Shown here one piece after another: positions 9,572 through 18,810 of a DNA stretch of 64,000 bases; position 1 is the stretch's first letter, and each line of letters begins with the position of its first letter. The notes beneath the pieces are model-generated. The model was not told where the DNA came from. It ran no database searches and saw only the letters and a program-made list of their open reading frames with translations. The DNA is from Maribacter sp. PR1. GTDB lineage: Bacteria > Bacteroidota > Bacteroidia > Flavobacteriales > Flavobacteriaceae. The DNA is taken from positions 124,001-188,000 of the forward strand of contig NZ_JAQPCG010000001.1 in the NCBI RefSeq assembly GCF_028464145.1, in the 5' to 3' direction. The translations under genes and the position numbers were made by a program.

Positions 9572-9644
9572 ACTATGTTATTTAAAACTCCCCTGACCTA
9601 TTTTAAAAAAGGTTTTATTACTTTTGATTACAATTACCTACTAA

Positions 9645-9659
9645 GTTACAAAAAGTAAC
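9645..9659. promoter_or_regulatory. Palindrome, putative HxlR operator
   Basis: GTTAC-AAAAA-GTAAC is a perfect inverted repeat with 5-base arms, placed 4 to 18 bases before the hydrolase ATG in the gap between the divergent hxlR-type gene and the hydrolase. HxlR proteins bind as dimers to short palindromes of this kind. The assignment is inferred from position. Confidence 0.5.
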
Positions 9660-9662
9660 CTA

Positions 9663-10502
9663 ATGAAAAAATTACTAAATAGGGTTATTCCTAAATGCTA
9701 TGGGGCCTTCTTAAACGTATATGTATTTTTTAATCCAAAAAAAGCTGCTGCCAAAGCATTTAAAATATTTTCTAAAGTAAGGAAGGGAAGTGTTTTACCC
9801 CATCAAAAAACCTATTTGGACCCTGTGAAGCATAAACGCCTTAATGTTTCCGATCACACGATACAAACCTACCAATGGAAGGGTTCCAGAGAAACCGTTC
9901 TATTAGTACATGGTTGGGAAAGCAATACTTGGCGTTGGCATAAATTATTAGAGAAACTCACGGAGGCCGACTTTAATATTATTGCTTTTGATGCTCCCGC
10001 ACACGGTTATTCCTCTGGTAAATATTTATACGTACCTCTTTACGCAGAAATAGTGGAGCATATGATTCATTCCTTTCAACCCAAGCATTTAATAGGTCAC
10101 TCTGTTGGTGGAATGACCATCCTTTACAACGAGTATAAAAACCCTAAAACAAACATTAAAAAAATAGTAACAATAGGCTCCCCTTCGGAATTTCATGAAA
10201 TCATGGCTCATTTTCAAAATCTTTTAGGGTTATCAAACCGTATGTTACAAGCTCTGGAAAAATATATTAAAAAGAGGTTTGGATTTACCATTAGAGAATT
10301 TTCTTCCTCTATTTTCGTAAAAGCAAACAACAAAAAAGGACTACTTCTACATGACCGCCTAGATAAAATAACGCCCTACCATGCTTCTGAAAAGGTCCAT
10401 GCGGTATGGGCCGAAAGTAAATTGATCAGTACAGAAGGTTTGGGGCATTCCATGCACCAAGAAGAGGTAAACGATCAAATTATTGCTTTTTTACAAGAAT
10501 AA
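9663..10502 (+). CDS. Alpha/beta hydrolase
   Basis: A 279-residue serine hydrolase. The nucleophile elbow is GHSVGG with Ser147, the oxyanion strand carries HGWESN at 83-88, and a probable Asp lies in HDRLDKITPY (about 235) with the His in GLGHSMH (about 262). The first 40 residues are basic and hydrophobic and may associate with the membrane. It is divergent from the HxlR regulator, which suggests induction by a stress or small molecule. The substrate is unknown. Confidence 0.87.
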   Translation: MKKLLNRVIPKCYGAFLNVYVFFNPKKAAAKAFKIFSKVRKGSVLPHQKTYLDPVKHKRLNVSDHTIQTYQWKGSRETVLLVHGWESNTWRWHKLLEKLTEADFNIIAFDAPAHGYSSGKYLYVPLYAEIVEHMIHSFQPKHLIGHSVGGMTILYNEYKNPKTNIKKIVTIGSPSEFHEIMAHFQNLLGLSNRMLQALEKYIKKRFGFTIREFSSSIFVKANNKKGLLLHDRLDKITPYHASEKVHAVWAESKLISTEGLGHSMHQEEVNDQIIAFLQE

Positions 10503-10562
10503 TGTACCCTATCCATTTTCATACCCCTTTCACCTTTCATTTTTGGCTATTTTTAAAGAAAA

Positions 10563-10814
10563 ATGCCTAAAGACAAGAAAAGATCCAGAGTTAAGAACGA
10601 GGATCAATACGAAGCCTTAGTTGAAAAAGGGTATAGCAAAGAAAAAGCAGCACGTATCGCCAATTCACCCAATTCGGGCAAAAAGGGAGGTAAAGCCTCT
10701 AATTACGAGGAGCGTTCCAAAAAAGAGCTCTATGAAAAAGCCAAGGAAATTGATATAGAAGGGCGTTCCAAAATGAACAAAAAAGAGTTAATTTCGGCTT
10801 TAAGAAATAACTGA
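10563..10814 (+). CDS. Small basic protein with Rho-N-like domain
   Basis: An 83-residue Lys-rich protein. The N-terminal half (YEALVEKGYSKEKAARIAN) resembles a short helix pair seen in DUF7218-type proteins. The C-terminal half, KKELYEKAKEIDI followed by MNKKELISALR, is a Rho N-terminal / SAP-like helical motif that often binds nucleic acid. It lies 3 bases before the VOC gene and probably forms a two-gene transcript with it. A DNA- or RNA-associated role is inferred only. Confidence 0.75.
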   Translation: MPKDKKRSRVKNEDQYEALVEKGYSKEKAARIANSPNSGKKGGKASNYEERSKKELYEKAKEIDIEGRSKMNKKELISALRNN

Positions 10815-10817
10815 AAT

Positions 10818-11243
10818 ATGAGCCACGTGTCACCCTTTCATATTGCCATACCCGTTCACAACTTGGCAGAATGCAGAAAATTCTATGGAGAAATACTAAA
10901 TTGTAAAGAAGGAAGAAGTAGCGACCAATGGGTCGATTTTAACCTTTTTGGTCATCAATTGGTCATCCACTACAAACCAAAATCCGAAACGGAGGAACTT
11001 CACCATAATCCTGTGGATGGGCACGATGTGCCCGTTCCACATTATGGTGTTGTGCTACCTTGGGAAACCTTTGAGAGTTTCTCCGAGGAGCTTAAGAAAA
11101 AAAATGTCAAATTCGTGATTGAACCTTATATCCGATTCAAAGGATTGGCTGGGGAACAAGCCACGATGTTCTTTTTGGACCCTGCCGGAAATGCTCTAGA
11201 ATTTAAGGCGTTTAAGGATATGGGGCAATTATTTGCCAAATAG
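10818..11243 (+). CDS. VOC family (glyoxalase/dioxygenase fold) protein
   Basis: A 141-residue single-chain VOC-fold protein. The start, [19 protein letters not shown], carries the first metal-ligand His of the family, and [15 protein letters not shown] near the end carries the last Glu. Members include glyoxalases, ring-cleaving dioxygenases and antibiotic-binding proteins; this one cannot be placed further. It converges on the aldo/keto reductase with a 1-base gap. Confidence 0.87.
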   Translation: MSHVSPFHIAIPVHNLAECRKFYGEILNCKEGRSSDQWVDFNLFGHQLVIHYKPKSETEELHHNPVDGHDVPVPHYGVVLPWETFESFSEELKKKNVKFVIEPYIRFKGLAGEQATMFFLDPAGNALEFKAFKDMGQLFAK

Positions 11244-11244
11244 C

Positions 11245-12216
11245 CTATTGCGACCAAGAAGTTGGCACCCTGTCCCAGCGATGCTTTTTAAGTTCCGCAT
11301 AAAGTTCTTTAGGTAGGGACTTACCATCACTTGTTGCGGTATTGGCCAATACATTACGCTGTTTCCTCATTCCCGGAATTGTCGTACCTACATTCTTATT
11401 CTCCAAGATAAATCGAAGAGCCATCTCTGCCATGGTCATACCGTCCGGAATTAATGGCCTCAACGCATCAGCATGTTCTACGGATGAATTTAGATTCTCA
11501 GGAACAAAATAAGTGCCCCTCCAGTCCCCCTCTGGAAAAGTGGTCTCCTTTGTAATATTGCCGGTTAAAGTACCCTCATCGAAAGGAACACGTGCAATGA
11601 CTCCAATATCCAGTTTTTCACAAAGTGGGAAAAGTTCGTCCTTAGGAGCTTGGTCAAAAATATTATAAATGACCTGCACAGCATCCAACAATCCTGTTTT
11701 AAGCGCTAAAATTCCATTTTCTGGCTCCCAACGGTTCATACTTATACCCATAGCAGCAATCTTACCGGATTTCTTTAAATCCTCAACGGCCCTTTGCCAC
11801 TCTTCCCTGGAACTCCAGGTATCGTCCCAAGTATGAAATTGCATCAAGTCTATTTGTTCCAGTCCCAAATTTTTGAGGGTTTTATGGGTATATTCCATAA
11901 TATGCTCCACGGGATATGAGTCTTCAAAGGCGTATTCCGGTTTGGCCGGCCATTGAAAGTTTTTTGGTGGAATCTTACTTGCCGTATATAGTTTTTGCGA
12001 AGGATGTCTTTTTACTAGGTCACCCAATAGTTCCTCACTATGACCTTCACCATAACCCCAAGCAGTATCAAAAAAATTGACTCCGTTTTCCACAGCCAAA
12101 TCCAATGATTTTGCGGATTGTTCGTCATCCGAGGCTTTCCAACCTGCCATTCCCCACATACCATACCCTATTTCACTTACTTTCCAATCTGTTTTTCCAA
12201 ATCTTCTATAATTCAT
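11245..12216 (-). CDS. Aldo/keto reductase
   Basis: A 323-residue NADPH-dependent oxidoreductase of the AKR family. The catalytic tetrad is visible: Asp and Tyr in FFDTAWGYGEGHSE (about 49-62), Lys in TASKIPPKN and His in LMQFHTW. The cofactor end is IPGMRKQRNVLANT. The fold covers the whole chain and no signal peptide is present. The substrate is not identifiable, and no operon partner is seen. Confidence 0.9.
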   Translation of the reverse strand: MNYRRFGKTDWKVSEIGYGMWGMAGWKASDDEQSAKSLDLAVENGVNFFDTAWGYGEGHSEELLGDLVKRHPSQKLYTASKIPPKNFQWPAKPEYAFEDSYPVEHIMEYTHKTLKNLGLEQIDLMQFHTWDDTWSSREEWQRAVEDLKKSGKIAAMGISMNRWEPENGILALKTGLLDAVQVIYNIFDQAPKDELFPLCEKLDIGVIARVPFDEGTLTGNITKETTFPEGDWRGTYFVPENLNSSVEHADALRPLIPDGMTMAEMALRFILENKNVGTTIPGMRKQRNVLANTATSDGKSLPKELYAELKKHRWDRVPTSWSQ

Positions 12217-12324
12217 TACTGGTAATCTTTTTAAATATTCATATTAAATTCTATTACACTTTTGCCTCTAGCTTTTCCGTGTTACATCAGATAAAATAAT
12301 ATAAATGCTATTTCATCAAAAGTC

Positions 12325-12390
12325 CCGGAATAAGGTCTCGCATCTCGACTGCGCTCGACATGAAGGCTCGACCTGACGCCTCAATCCGTT
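12325..12390. repeat. REP-like GC-rich intergenic sequence
   Basis: In an otherwise AT-rich gap, CTCGACTGCGCTCGAC (centred near 12352) is followed by a second GGCTCGACCTGACGCC. Closely similar words recur as dispersed repeats between genes in many Flavobacteriia, in my recollection of such genomes. Only one copy was noticed here, so its repeat nature is inferred. Confidence 0.35.
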
Positions 12391-12423
12391 TTATTATGGA
12401 CAAGGACTACACTTTTTTATTCA

Positions 12424-13452
12424 CTATTTGATTATCCTTCTCTCAACTCCCTCAAAAGTGATTTTCACTGGTTTAATCGTTCCGTCTTCATTGAATTCCA
12501 TTTTATCCAGGCAAGTTACTCTATGGTCCCTATCCTCATTGGGAATAGGTCTGCGATGGTACACCATGATCCACTCATCCTTGCCAGGCACATTAATTAC
12601 CGAATGATGACCTGCTCCAGTAGCAACTTTCTCATCAGAATCCAATACGGTTCCGATACGTTTATAGGGCCCTGTTACGGCATCTGCCATGGCGTACACC
12701 ACTCTATAACTTCCGTCCGTCCAATTTCCTTCGGACCACATAAAATAATAGATTCCTTTTCTTAAAAACATAAATGGACCTTCAACATAGCCCTCCGGAG
12801 TGATCTCCCTGAATAAATTTCCATCCTCCCAAGGAATAAAACCTGTAAAATCCTCATTCAGTTTTCCCAAGTTACAATGACTCCAGCCCCCATAGAAGAA
12901 GTAATGGGTTCCATCCACATCTTTAAATACAAACTGATCTATAGGTTGTGCGTCATTATAAAAATCCGAAATCAGTGGTTCACCTAAATAATCTTCAAAT
13001 GGTCCTCGTGGATTTTCGGCAACTGCTACCCCAATGCCCCCGTAATGGTTAATATCGTTATTAGGGTCGTATGATGACCTTCCTGGTCTTTGAATATCGT
13101 TTGCTCCAAAAAATAAATAATACTTATCATTCCTTTCTACAATAGATGGAGCCCATAGCGCCTGCCTTAACCACTTTATTTTTGTAGTATCCAATATATT
13201 CTCATGTTTTTCCCATTGAATTAAGTCCTTTGAGGAAAAAGCATCAAAATGTAATTGTTTATCATAATCATCAGAATACGTAGGGTATATCCAATATTCA
13301 TTACCAAAAACAACACCCTCCGGATCAGCATACCAACCTTCAAATATAGGGTTACCGGACATTGTTATAGATTCTGTCCTTTCTATAGTTGCAGACTTAC
13401 ATCCCAACATCAAAGAAACTGCAGAACACAGTACAAATAGTTTTTTTATCAT
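12424..13452 (-). CDS. Glycoside hydrolase family 43 lipoprotein
   Basis: A 342-residue five-bladed-propeller glycosidase with lipoprotein signal (LGC, Cys18). The GH43 start FEGWYADPEG (38-46) holds the catalytic base Asp43, WAPSIVER is the second blade, and YVEGPFMFLRKG holds the general acid Glu. Family members are mainly arabinofuranosidases, arabinanases and xylosidases acting on plant or algal polysaccharides. The next gene down is 100 bases away and the esterase operon upstream may belong to the same carbohydrate module, but no SusCD pair adjoins it. Confidence 0.9.
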   Translation of the reverse strand: MIKKLFVLCSAVSLMLGCKSATIERTESITMSGNPIFEGWYADPEGVVFGNEYWIYPTYSDDYDKQLHFDAFSSKDLIQWEKHENILDTTKIKWLRQALWAPSIVERNDKYYLFFGANDIQRPGRSSYDPNNDINHYGGIGVAVAENPRGPFEDYLGEPLISDFYNDAQPIDQFVFKDVDGTHYFFYGGWSHCNLGKLNEDFTGFIPWEDGNLFREITPEGYVEGPFMFLRKGIYYFMWSEGNWTDGSYRVVYAMADAVTGPYKRIGTVLDSDEKVATGAGHHSVINVPGKDEWIMVYHRRPIPNEDRDHRVTCLDKMEFNEDGTIKPVKITFEGVERRIIK

Positions 13453-13552
13453 TTTATGATATTCGAAAATAGATTCAATTATTATAATTCTTTTGGAAGA
13501 TATTTAATTGATAGCGAATACACCGGTTTAACAAAGTAAAATTCAAGAATTT

Positions 13553-14173
13553 TCACCCTATTATAAGCCCTTTGCGCCTAACCCAAAAATAAGCAAAAAC
13601 AAGATTAGGAACCCAAGCCAACCAGGCAACAATTCTATATGCAGGAATAAATGACCCAATAATAAGCGTTAACAAGGGCAACCAAATACGAAGCGTCACT
13701 GCACCAAAACATGCGGCGTAACTATAAATCATAAATACCCTATGTTTCTCGATATCACCATTTCTAATGGCCAAATACGCAGAAAGCGTAAAAAACAGCC
13801 AAACAACGGCCAAAGAGAAAAAGCCCAACTTCGCTATAAAACCACCCGTAGCATAAAATGCTATAAAACCACCACAAAGTCCGCTAATCAATGCTGTAAT
13901 CACATAAAGTTTACCTATTGCCCTATGCCTTTCTAAATTTGAATTGCGAAAGCGTTTACTGAATTGAACCCAGCCCACCATAAGTGCAACGCCACCGAAT
14001 AAAATATGCCCATAAAATCCAATGTTCCAAATAGTATTGGACAGCAGTTCCTTGCTTTTGGATAATAGCAATCCCATTTCTCCTTCTGCAAAAACATAGC
14101 TTAACGGATAAAGGCCTACACCAATGGCCAAAAAACCAAAAACAAACCAGGCTATTTTGTTTGTCTTATTCAT
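13553..14173 (-). CDS. DUF2306 family membrane protein
   Basis: A 206-residue integral membrane protein with about six hydrophobic helices. The family core includes H56 in GFYGHILFG and H84 and H121 in ERHRAIGKLY and IEKHRVFMIYSY, spaced as in DUF2306 proteins, which resemble heme-binding four-helix cores. Function is unknown. Its ATG overlaps the stop of the esterase gene by 8 bases (ATGAATAA), so the two are translationally coupled. Confidence 0.82.
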   Translation of the reverse strand: MNKTNKIAWFVFGFLAIGVGLYPLSYVFAEGEMGLLLSKSKELLSNTIWNIGFYGHILFGGVALMVGWVQFSKRFRNSNLERHRAIGKLYVITALISGLCGGFIAFYATGGFIAKLGFFSLAVVWLFFTLSAYLAIRNGDIEKHRVFMIYSYAACFGAVTLRIWLPLLTLIIGSFIPAYRIVAWLAWVPNLVFAYFWVRRKGLIIG

Positions 14174-15896
14174 ATCTCCAACTCGTTAAATCGGCATTAT
14201 TTGGGGCACTTTCAGCAATTCGCTCCATAATCTTTGGCACATACATAGAATTATATCGCAATCTACTTATGGCATTGGGCAATTCGGGGTCACCATTCCA
14301 ACAATGCTCGGCTCGGTCCCCGTATAGGACCTCCCCATCATAATAGGGCTCCGTTGTACTTTCGAGAAAGTCCTCCATTAAATAGACTGCATTATTGAGG
14401 TAGTAGTTATCCATATCTCCACAATATATATGGATTTTTCCCTTAAGATCTTCTCCCAATTTATCCCAGTCGCGCTCCATGATATAGCGCAAATCATAAT
14501 TTTCTTTCCAATACTCCGCTACATCATGGTCGATAACACCTGTCATTTTATCCCAAATCCTAACGGGATATCCATCTTCACCTTGGGGAGAATAGGTTGC
14601 CTCCCAAATATCCCATTGTTGACCGGACCTGGATTTATCACCCAGCACGAGTTCTAAATGATTTCCTTGTTTCAAAGTAGATTGAATGTTACCCAAATAA
14701 TCCCTATGGGAAGGTACTTCCAATTTCTTGTGAGGGGCATCATAGTAATAAGCGTTTTCATCCTCATAGATATTGGTAAGACAATAGGCCCTAAAATCGA
14801 TAGGGTCTGGACAAGCGGCAAAACAACCATTATACTCCTCTGGGTATTTAACTTGAACGGCCAATGCCTCCCAGCCTCCGGTAGAACCTCCATATAAAAA
14901 GCGTGACCAACCCTCACCCATACCCCGAAATTCCTTTTCAATGTAAGGAATAAGTTCATACGTGATGGCATCACCATAGGGTCCTTGACTGGCAGAATTA
15001 ACGGCATAGGAATCATCATAATAAGGCGTTGGATGCTGAATTTCAATAATCAACATTCTTGGAAAGTCAGGTTCATTCCATCTTTTGTAAAAATCATAGG
15101 CTTCCTGCTGTTGAATAATATTGTAACCCTCCAGGTCAAAACGTTCCGAATATTCTGGCTCCAAGTCAGGATCCGGGGGAGTTGTTCTAAAACCTCCAAA
15201 ATCACCCGGAAAATGTCCATGAAAAACCATCAAAGGATATTTTGCTTCGGGATGTTCTTCAAAACCTTTAGGTAATAAAACATGAGCTCCCAGGTACATA
15301 TCCCGACCATAAAATTCTGACAGTTTCTCCGATTTTATTTTTATATGCTTTATCCATTCCGTATCCTCTGGTTCCGGTATCGGTGGAATGACTTGGTCCA
15401 TTACCACTGAAACATTTTCAATACCAGTGCTGCCCACTCTAATCTTAAATGGCTTGCTATAGAGGTTGCCTGGTGAACTTCGCCACTGCTGACCTTCGCC
15501 ATTGTCCATAGGTAATTTTACGGTGTGGCCTGTTGCCAAATTGAAGGTTTCATACACATGTAACAGCGCCTGAACATTGTATTCTCCAGGTGGAATCTCT
15601 GCCATACTAGAATAGGGATATCCAAATACAGTTTCATCAAAGGTTATCGCCTCACCTGGTGACAAACTATCCACGTTAACGCCGAAAATTAACTGCGTAT
15701 TCAATCCATCATTTATCTGAAAACGAGGTTCTTTGCTATCGTCCGTAGAGAGCATCAACAGCAATCTTCCATCCATATTATCAGAGCTTGCCGACTCCGT
15801 AAAACTTACATCAATATTATAGGTTGATTCCTTTATTTTCTTGCAGGAAGAAAATATAAGAACACAAATGCAACTAAATAAGAAATATCGGGTCAT
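14166..15896 (-). CDS. Putative esterase lipoprotein (alpha/beta hydrolase fold)
   Basis: A 576-residue lipoprotein. I place the start at the internal ATG at 15896, which gives a compact signal ending FSSC (Cys18); an in-frame ATG at 15929 adds 11 residues. About 170 N-terminal residues form a beta-rich domain, followed by an esterase domain with YPLMVFHGH and the nucleophile GGSTGG. The catalytic His probably lies near the C-terminus in RAEHCWNGD. The fold resembles esterase-D/feruloyl-esterase-like enzymes that trim acyl groups from polysaccharides. The following DUF2306 gene overlaps its stop. Confidence 0.8.
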   Translation of the reverse strand: MTRYFLFSCICVLIFSSCKKIKESTYNIDVSFTESASSDNMDGRLLLMLSTDDSKEPRFQINDGLNTQLIFGVNVDSLSPGEAITFDETVFGYPYSSMAEIPPGEYNVQALLHVYETFNLATGHTVKLPMDNGEGQQWRSSPGNLYSKPFKIRVGSTGIENVSVVMDQVIPPIPEPEDTEWIKHIKIKSEKLSEFYGRDMYLGAHVLLPKGFEEHPEAKYPLMVFHGHFPGDFGGFRTTPPDPDLEPEYSERFDLEGYNIIQQQEAYDFYKRWNEPDFPRMLIIEIQHPTPYYDDSYAVNSASQGPYGDAITYELIPYIEKEFRGMGEGWSRFLYGGSTGGWEALAVQVKYPEEYNGCFAACPDPIDFRAYCLTNIYEDENAYYYDAPHKKLEVPSHRDYLGNIQSTLKQGNHLELVLGDKSRSGQQWDIWEATYSPQGEDGYPVRIWDKMTGVIDHDVAEYWKENYDLRYIMERDWDKLGEDLKGKIHIYCGDMDNYYLNNAVYLMEDFLESTTEPYYDGEVLYGDRAEHCWNGDPELPNAISRLRYNSMYVPKIMERIAESAPNNADLTSWRYE

Positions 15897-16104
15897 AAGG
15901 TCGGTTTTTGGATTAAAAAGGTAGTCCATTTTACCAACAATCCAAAGTAGTCCCGATTTTTAGTTTGATAATATCTGAATGAAGAACTATTAAAAAGGAA
16001 AGCTTAAGGCTCGATTATACCAATACACGAATTTTTACGTTTTATGTTTGGCTGAGATTGAAACATTTCATGCTAAAACTTGAAGGACCCCAATTCTTAA
16101 GACT

Positions 16105-16245
16105 ATGAAAAAACTAATGGCAATATTAATTATTTTACTCGCTATTTTTGCCGTAAGTAGCTGCGATTACGATGACAGTGATGATATTGATATTCTTACA
16201 CCCAATGATTCTACGGAGACCGGGATAGAGGCTTCTAAACATTAA
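16105..16245 (+). CDS. 46-residue acidic lipoprotein
   Basis: A short frame reading MKKLMAILIILLAIFAVSSC then an acidic tail DYDDSDDIDIL, ending at TAA 16243-16245. The basic start, hydrophobic core and VSSC lipobox (Cys20) are typical of a lipoprotein signal, leaving a mature peptide of 27 residues. It is alone between the esterase gene (divergent) and folD (convergent). Function unknown; it may be a real small lipoprotein or a decayed longer gene. Confidence 0.6.
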   Translation: MKKLMAILIILLAIFAVSSCDYDDSDDIDILTPNDSTETGIEASKH

Positions 16246-16300
16246 AATTAAAAACCTAATAAAGCAACTGTAGGGTAAAATACTTTCCCAAAAGCTATTT

Positions 16301-17185
16301 CTAATTTTTACTTGTATGCCTTTCTCTCGCTAACAACGTATTTTTAAGTAGCATAGCAATGGTCATGGGACCTACCCCACCTGGTACTGGTGTGATATAT
16401 GAGGCTTTTTCCTTCACCTTTTCATAATCCACATCACCGGTAATATAATATCCCTTTTCACGGGTTTCGTCCGGAACACGGGTTATGCCCACATCAATTA
16501 CGGTAACACCTTCTTTTACCATATCGGCTTTTAAAAATTTAGGAACCCCCAAAGCTGAGATTATAATATCCGCCTGAAGGGTCAACTCCTTTAAATTTTT
16601 GGTTCTACTATGTGCAAGGGTTACGGTAGCATTTCCTGGATTTCCTTTTTGGCTCATTAATATACTAATGGGCCTACCTACAATATGGGACCTACCTATA
16701 ACTACGGTATGCTTACCCTCAGTATCCACGTTATAGCGCTTAAACAATTCCATGATACCAAAGGGAGTAGCAGAAATGAAGGTTTCCATATCCAAGGCCA
16801 TTTTTCCAAAATTTGTAGGGTGAAATCCATCTACGTCCTTGTCCGGGTCAACGGCCATAAGGACTTTTTCCTCATCGATATGTTTTGGCAATGGAAGTTG
16901 AACAATATAACCATCAATCTCCGGGTCATTGTTCAATTGTCGTACCCTATTCAATAATTCGTCTTCAGTAGTCTCTTCGGGGAGATGTATCAAAGTAGAC
17001 TCGAATCCTATCTTTTTACAAGATCGTACCTTACTGCCCACATAGGTTAAGCTTGCACCGTCATTACCCACCAAAACAGCAGCCAAATGAGGTACCTTCT
17101 CCCCTCGCTTTTTCATTTGTGCAACCTCAACGGTTATTTCTTCTTTTATCTGGTTCGATACTTTTTTTCCGTCAAGTATTTCCAT
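16301..17185 (-). CDS. folD: Bifunctional methylenetetrahydrofolate dehydrogenase/cyclohydrolase
   Basis: FolD interconverts 5,10-methylene- and 10-formyl-tetrahydrofolate using NADP. The 294-residue protein is full length: [16 protein letters not shown] carries the catalytic Lys of the Y-x3-K pattern, [12 protein letters not shown] and QLPLPKHI form the folate site, and [14 protein letters not shown] binds the nucleotide. The C-terminal [15 protein letters not shown] signature is intact. It lies 39 bases after ffh, probably in one transcript. Confidence 0.97.
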   Translation of the reverse strand: MEILDGKKVSNQIKEEITVEVAQMKKRGEKVPHLAAVLVGNDGASLTYVGSKVRSCKKIGFESTLIHLPEETTEDELLNRVRQLNNDPEIDGYIVQLPLPKHIDEEKVLMAVDPDKDVDGFHPTNFGKMALDMETFISATPFGIMELFKRYNVDTEGKHTVVIGRSHIVGRPISILMSQKGNPGNATVTLAHSRTKNLKELTLQADIIISALGVPKFLKADMVKEGVTVIDVGITRVPDETREKGYYITGDVDYEKVKEKASYITPVPGGVGPMTIAMLLKNTLLARERHTSKN

Positions 17186-17224
17186 GTTGGCCTTTTACTA
17201 AATTATTTTTGGTAACTATTATTC

Positions 17225-18556
17225 TTAACGGCCCAGACCGCTCATCATTTGCATCATTTTTTTACCGCCACCACCTTGCATCATCTTCATCATTTTGCTC
17301 ATCTGGTTAAACTGTTTTAGAAGTTGATTTACTTCCTGTACCTCTCTACCACTACCTTTGGCAATGCGTTTTTTTCTACTTGCATTTAATTTTGATGGAT
17401 TAGATCTTTCATCAGGGGTCATTGAATATATAATCGCTTCAATATGTTTAAAGGCATCATCATCGATATCCATGCCCTTGAGCGCTTTTCCGGCACCAGG
17501 AATCATCCCCATGAGGTCTTTCATGTTACCCATTTTCTTTATTTGCTGAATCTGTCCTAAGAAATCATCAAAACCAAATTTGTTCTTGGCTATTTTCTTC
17601 TGAATCTTTCTTGCTTCCTCTTCGTCAAATTGTTCCTGAGCCCTTTCCACCAGAGAAACTACATCTCCCATTCCCAGAATACGATCCGCCATACGCGATG
17701 GGTAGAAAACATCTATGGCCTCCATCTTCTCACCGGTACCAATAAACTTAATCGGTTTGTTTACCACCGATTTAATGGAAATGGCAGCACCGCCTCTGGT
17801 ATCACCATCCAATTTGGTAAGGATAACACCATCAAAATTTAAAAGATCATTAAAGGCTTTTGCCGTATTTACGGCATCTTGTCCTGTCATTGAATCTACT
17901 ACGAACAAGGTTTCCTGTGGTTTTATCGCCTTGTGGATATCGGAAATTTCGTTCATCATCTTTTCGTCTACGGCCAAACGACCAGCAGTATCAATAATGA
18001 CAACATTGTTTCCTTCGGCCTTTGCCTTTGCTATACCCGCTTTTGCTATGGCTACGGGGTCTTTATTTTCCCTATCCGAAAATACGGGTACGTTAATTTG
18101 TTCACCGACCACATGCAATTGGTCTATCGCTGCAGGACGATACACGTCACAAGCCACCAATAATGGGTTCTTGGATTTTTTAGTCTTTAAAAAGTTGGCA
18201 AGCTTACCGGAAAAGGTCGTTTTACCAGACCCTTGCAAACCGGACATTAAAATGACCGAAGGATTGCCGGAAAGGTCGATGCCTTCAGACTCACCCCCCA
18301 TTAACTGTGTCAGCTCATCCTTGACAATTTTGACCATCAATTGGCTTGGTTGCAGGGTATTTAGAACATTTTGCCCCAAAGCCTTTTCCTTCACTCTGTT
18401 GGTGAATTCTTTGGCTATTTTAAAATTGACATCTGCATCTAGAAGTGCTCTACGAACCTCTTTGGTAGTCTCTGCTACATTAATTTCCGTTATCTGCCCG
18501 TGACCTTTAAGTACGTGAAGGGCCTTATCTAACTTATCGCTTAAATTATCAAACAT
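17225..18556 (-). CDS. ffh: Signal recognition particle protein Ffh
   Basis: The SRP GTPase that binds signal sequences and SRP RNA and targets membrane proteins to SecY through FtsY. The 443-residue protein has the N domain (1-90), the G domain with GLQGSGKTT, DTAGR and TKLDGD motifs, and a Met-rich M domain ending MSKMMKMM and KKMMQMM; ARKKRIAKGSG is the RNA-binding helix-turn. The SRP RNA gene was not found nearby. A -7 box lies 24 bases upstream. Confidence 0.98.
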   Translation of the reverse strand: MFDNLSDKLDKALHVLKGHGQITEINVAETTKEVRRALLDADVNFKIAKEFTNRVKEKALGQNVLNTLQPSQLMVKIVKDELTQLMGGESEGIDLSGNPSVILMSGLQGSGKTTFSGKLANFLKTKKSKNPLLVACDVYRPAAIDQLHVVGEQINVPVFSDRENKDPVAIAKAGIAKAKAEGNNVVIIDTAGRLAVDEKMMNEISDIHKAIKPQETLFVVDSMTGQDAVNTAKAFNDLLNFDGVILTKLDGDTRGGAAISIKSVVNKPIKFIGTGEKMEAIDVFYPSRMADRILGMGDVVSLVERAQEQFDEEEARKIQKKIAKNKFGFDDFLGQIQQIKKMGNMKDLMGMIPGAGKALKGMDIDDDAFKHIEAIIYSMTPDERSNPSKLNASRKKRIAKGSGREVQEVNQLLKQFNQMSKMMKMMQGGGGKKMMQMMSGLGR

Positions 18557-18579
18557 CCTATTATAATTTATGGGGAATG

Positions 18580-18587
18580 CAAATTTA
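18580..18587 (-). promoter_or_regulatory. Putative -7 promoter box of ffh
   Basis: TAAATTTG on the minus strand fits TAnnTTTG and sits 24 bases before the ffh ATG, after the terminator of the preceding gene. A good -33 element is not visible. Confidence 0.42.
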
Positions 18588-18630
18588 AGAATATCATCGC
18601 CAAATGGGCATAAACACTACGAAAATCTAT

Positions 18631-18664
18631 AAAACAAAAAGAGCATCCAAATATTTGGATGCTC
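18631..18664 (-). terminator. Intrinsic terminator of the 159-residue lipoprotein gene
   Basis: A perfect 24-base palindrome, GAGCATCCAAAT/ATTTGGATGCTC (18641-18664), followed on the minus strand by TTTTTGTTTT. It ends transcription from the lipoprotein gene at 18811 before ffh. The transcript would have a 3' untranslated stretch of about 150 bases before the hairpin. Confidence 0.9.
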
Positions 18665-18810
18665 TTCGTTCTGGGATGTGGGGCAAAAAAGGTATTAAAT
18701 GTTAATCATTTCAATAATACTCCCAGTTAAAACCTCCATCAACACCACCAACGAGGCCCAACTCTTTACTGTCGGCGGTGTGTTTTTGGATGTTTTTTTA
18801 TCTAAAAATC

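Noticed and set aside
17715-18503. Long plus-strand frame (262 codons) opposite ffh
   Set aside because: It is antisense to a fully conserved gene, has Ser/Thr/Pro-rich composition typical of a shadow frame and no recognisable domain.
18557-18810. SRP RNA gene next to ffh
   Set aside because: The conserved GGAAGGAAGCAG-type core of SRP RNA is not found on either strand of the gap.
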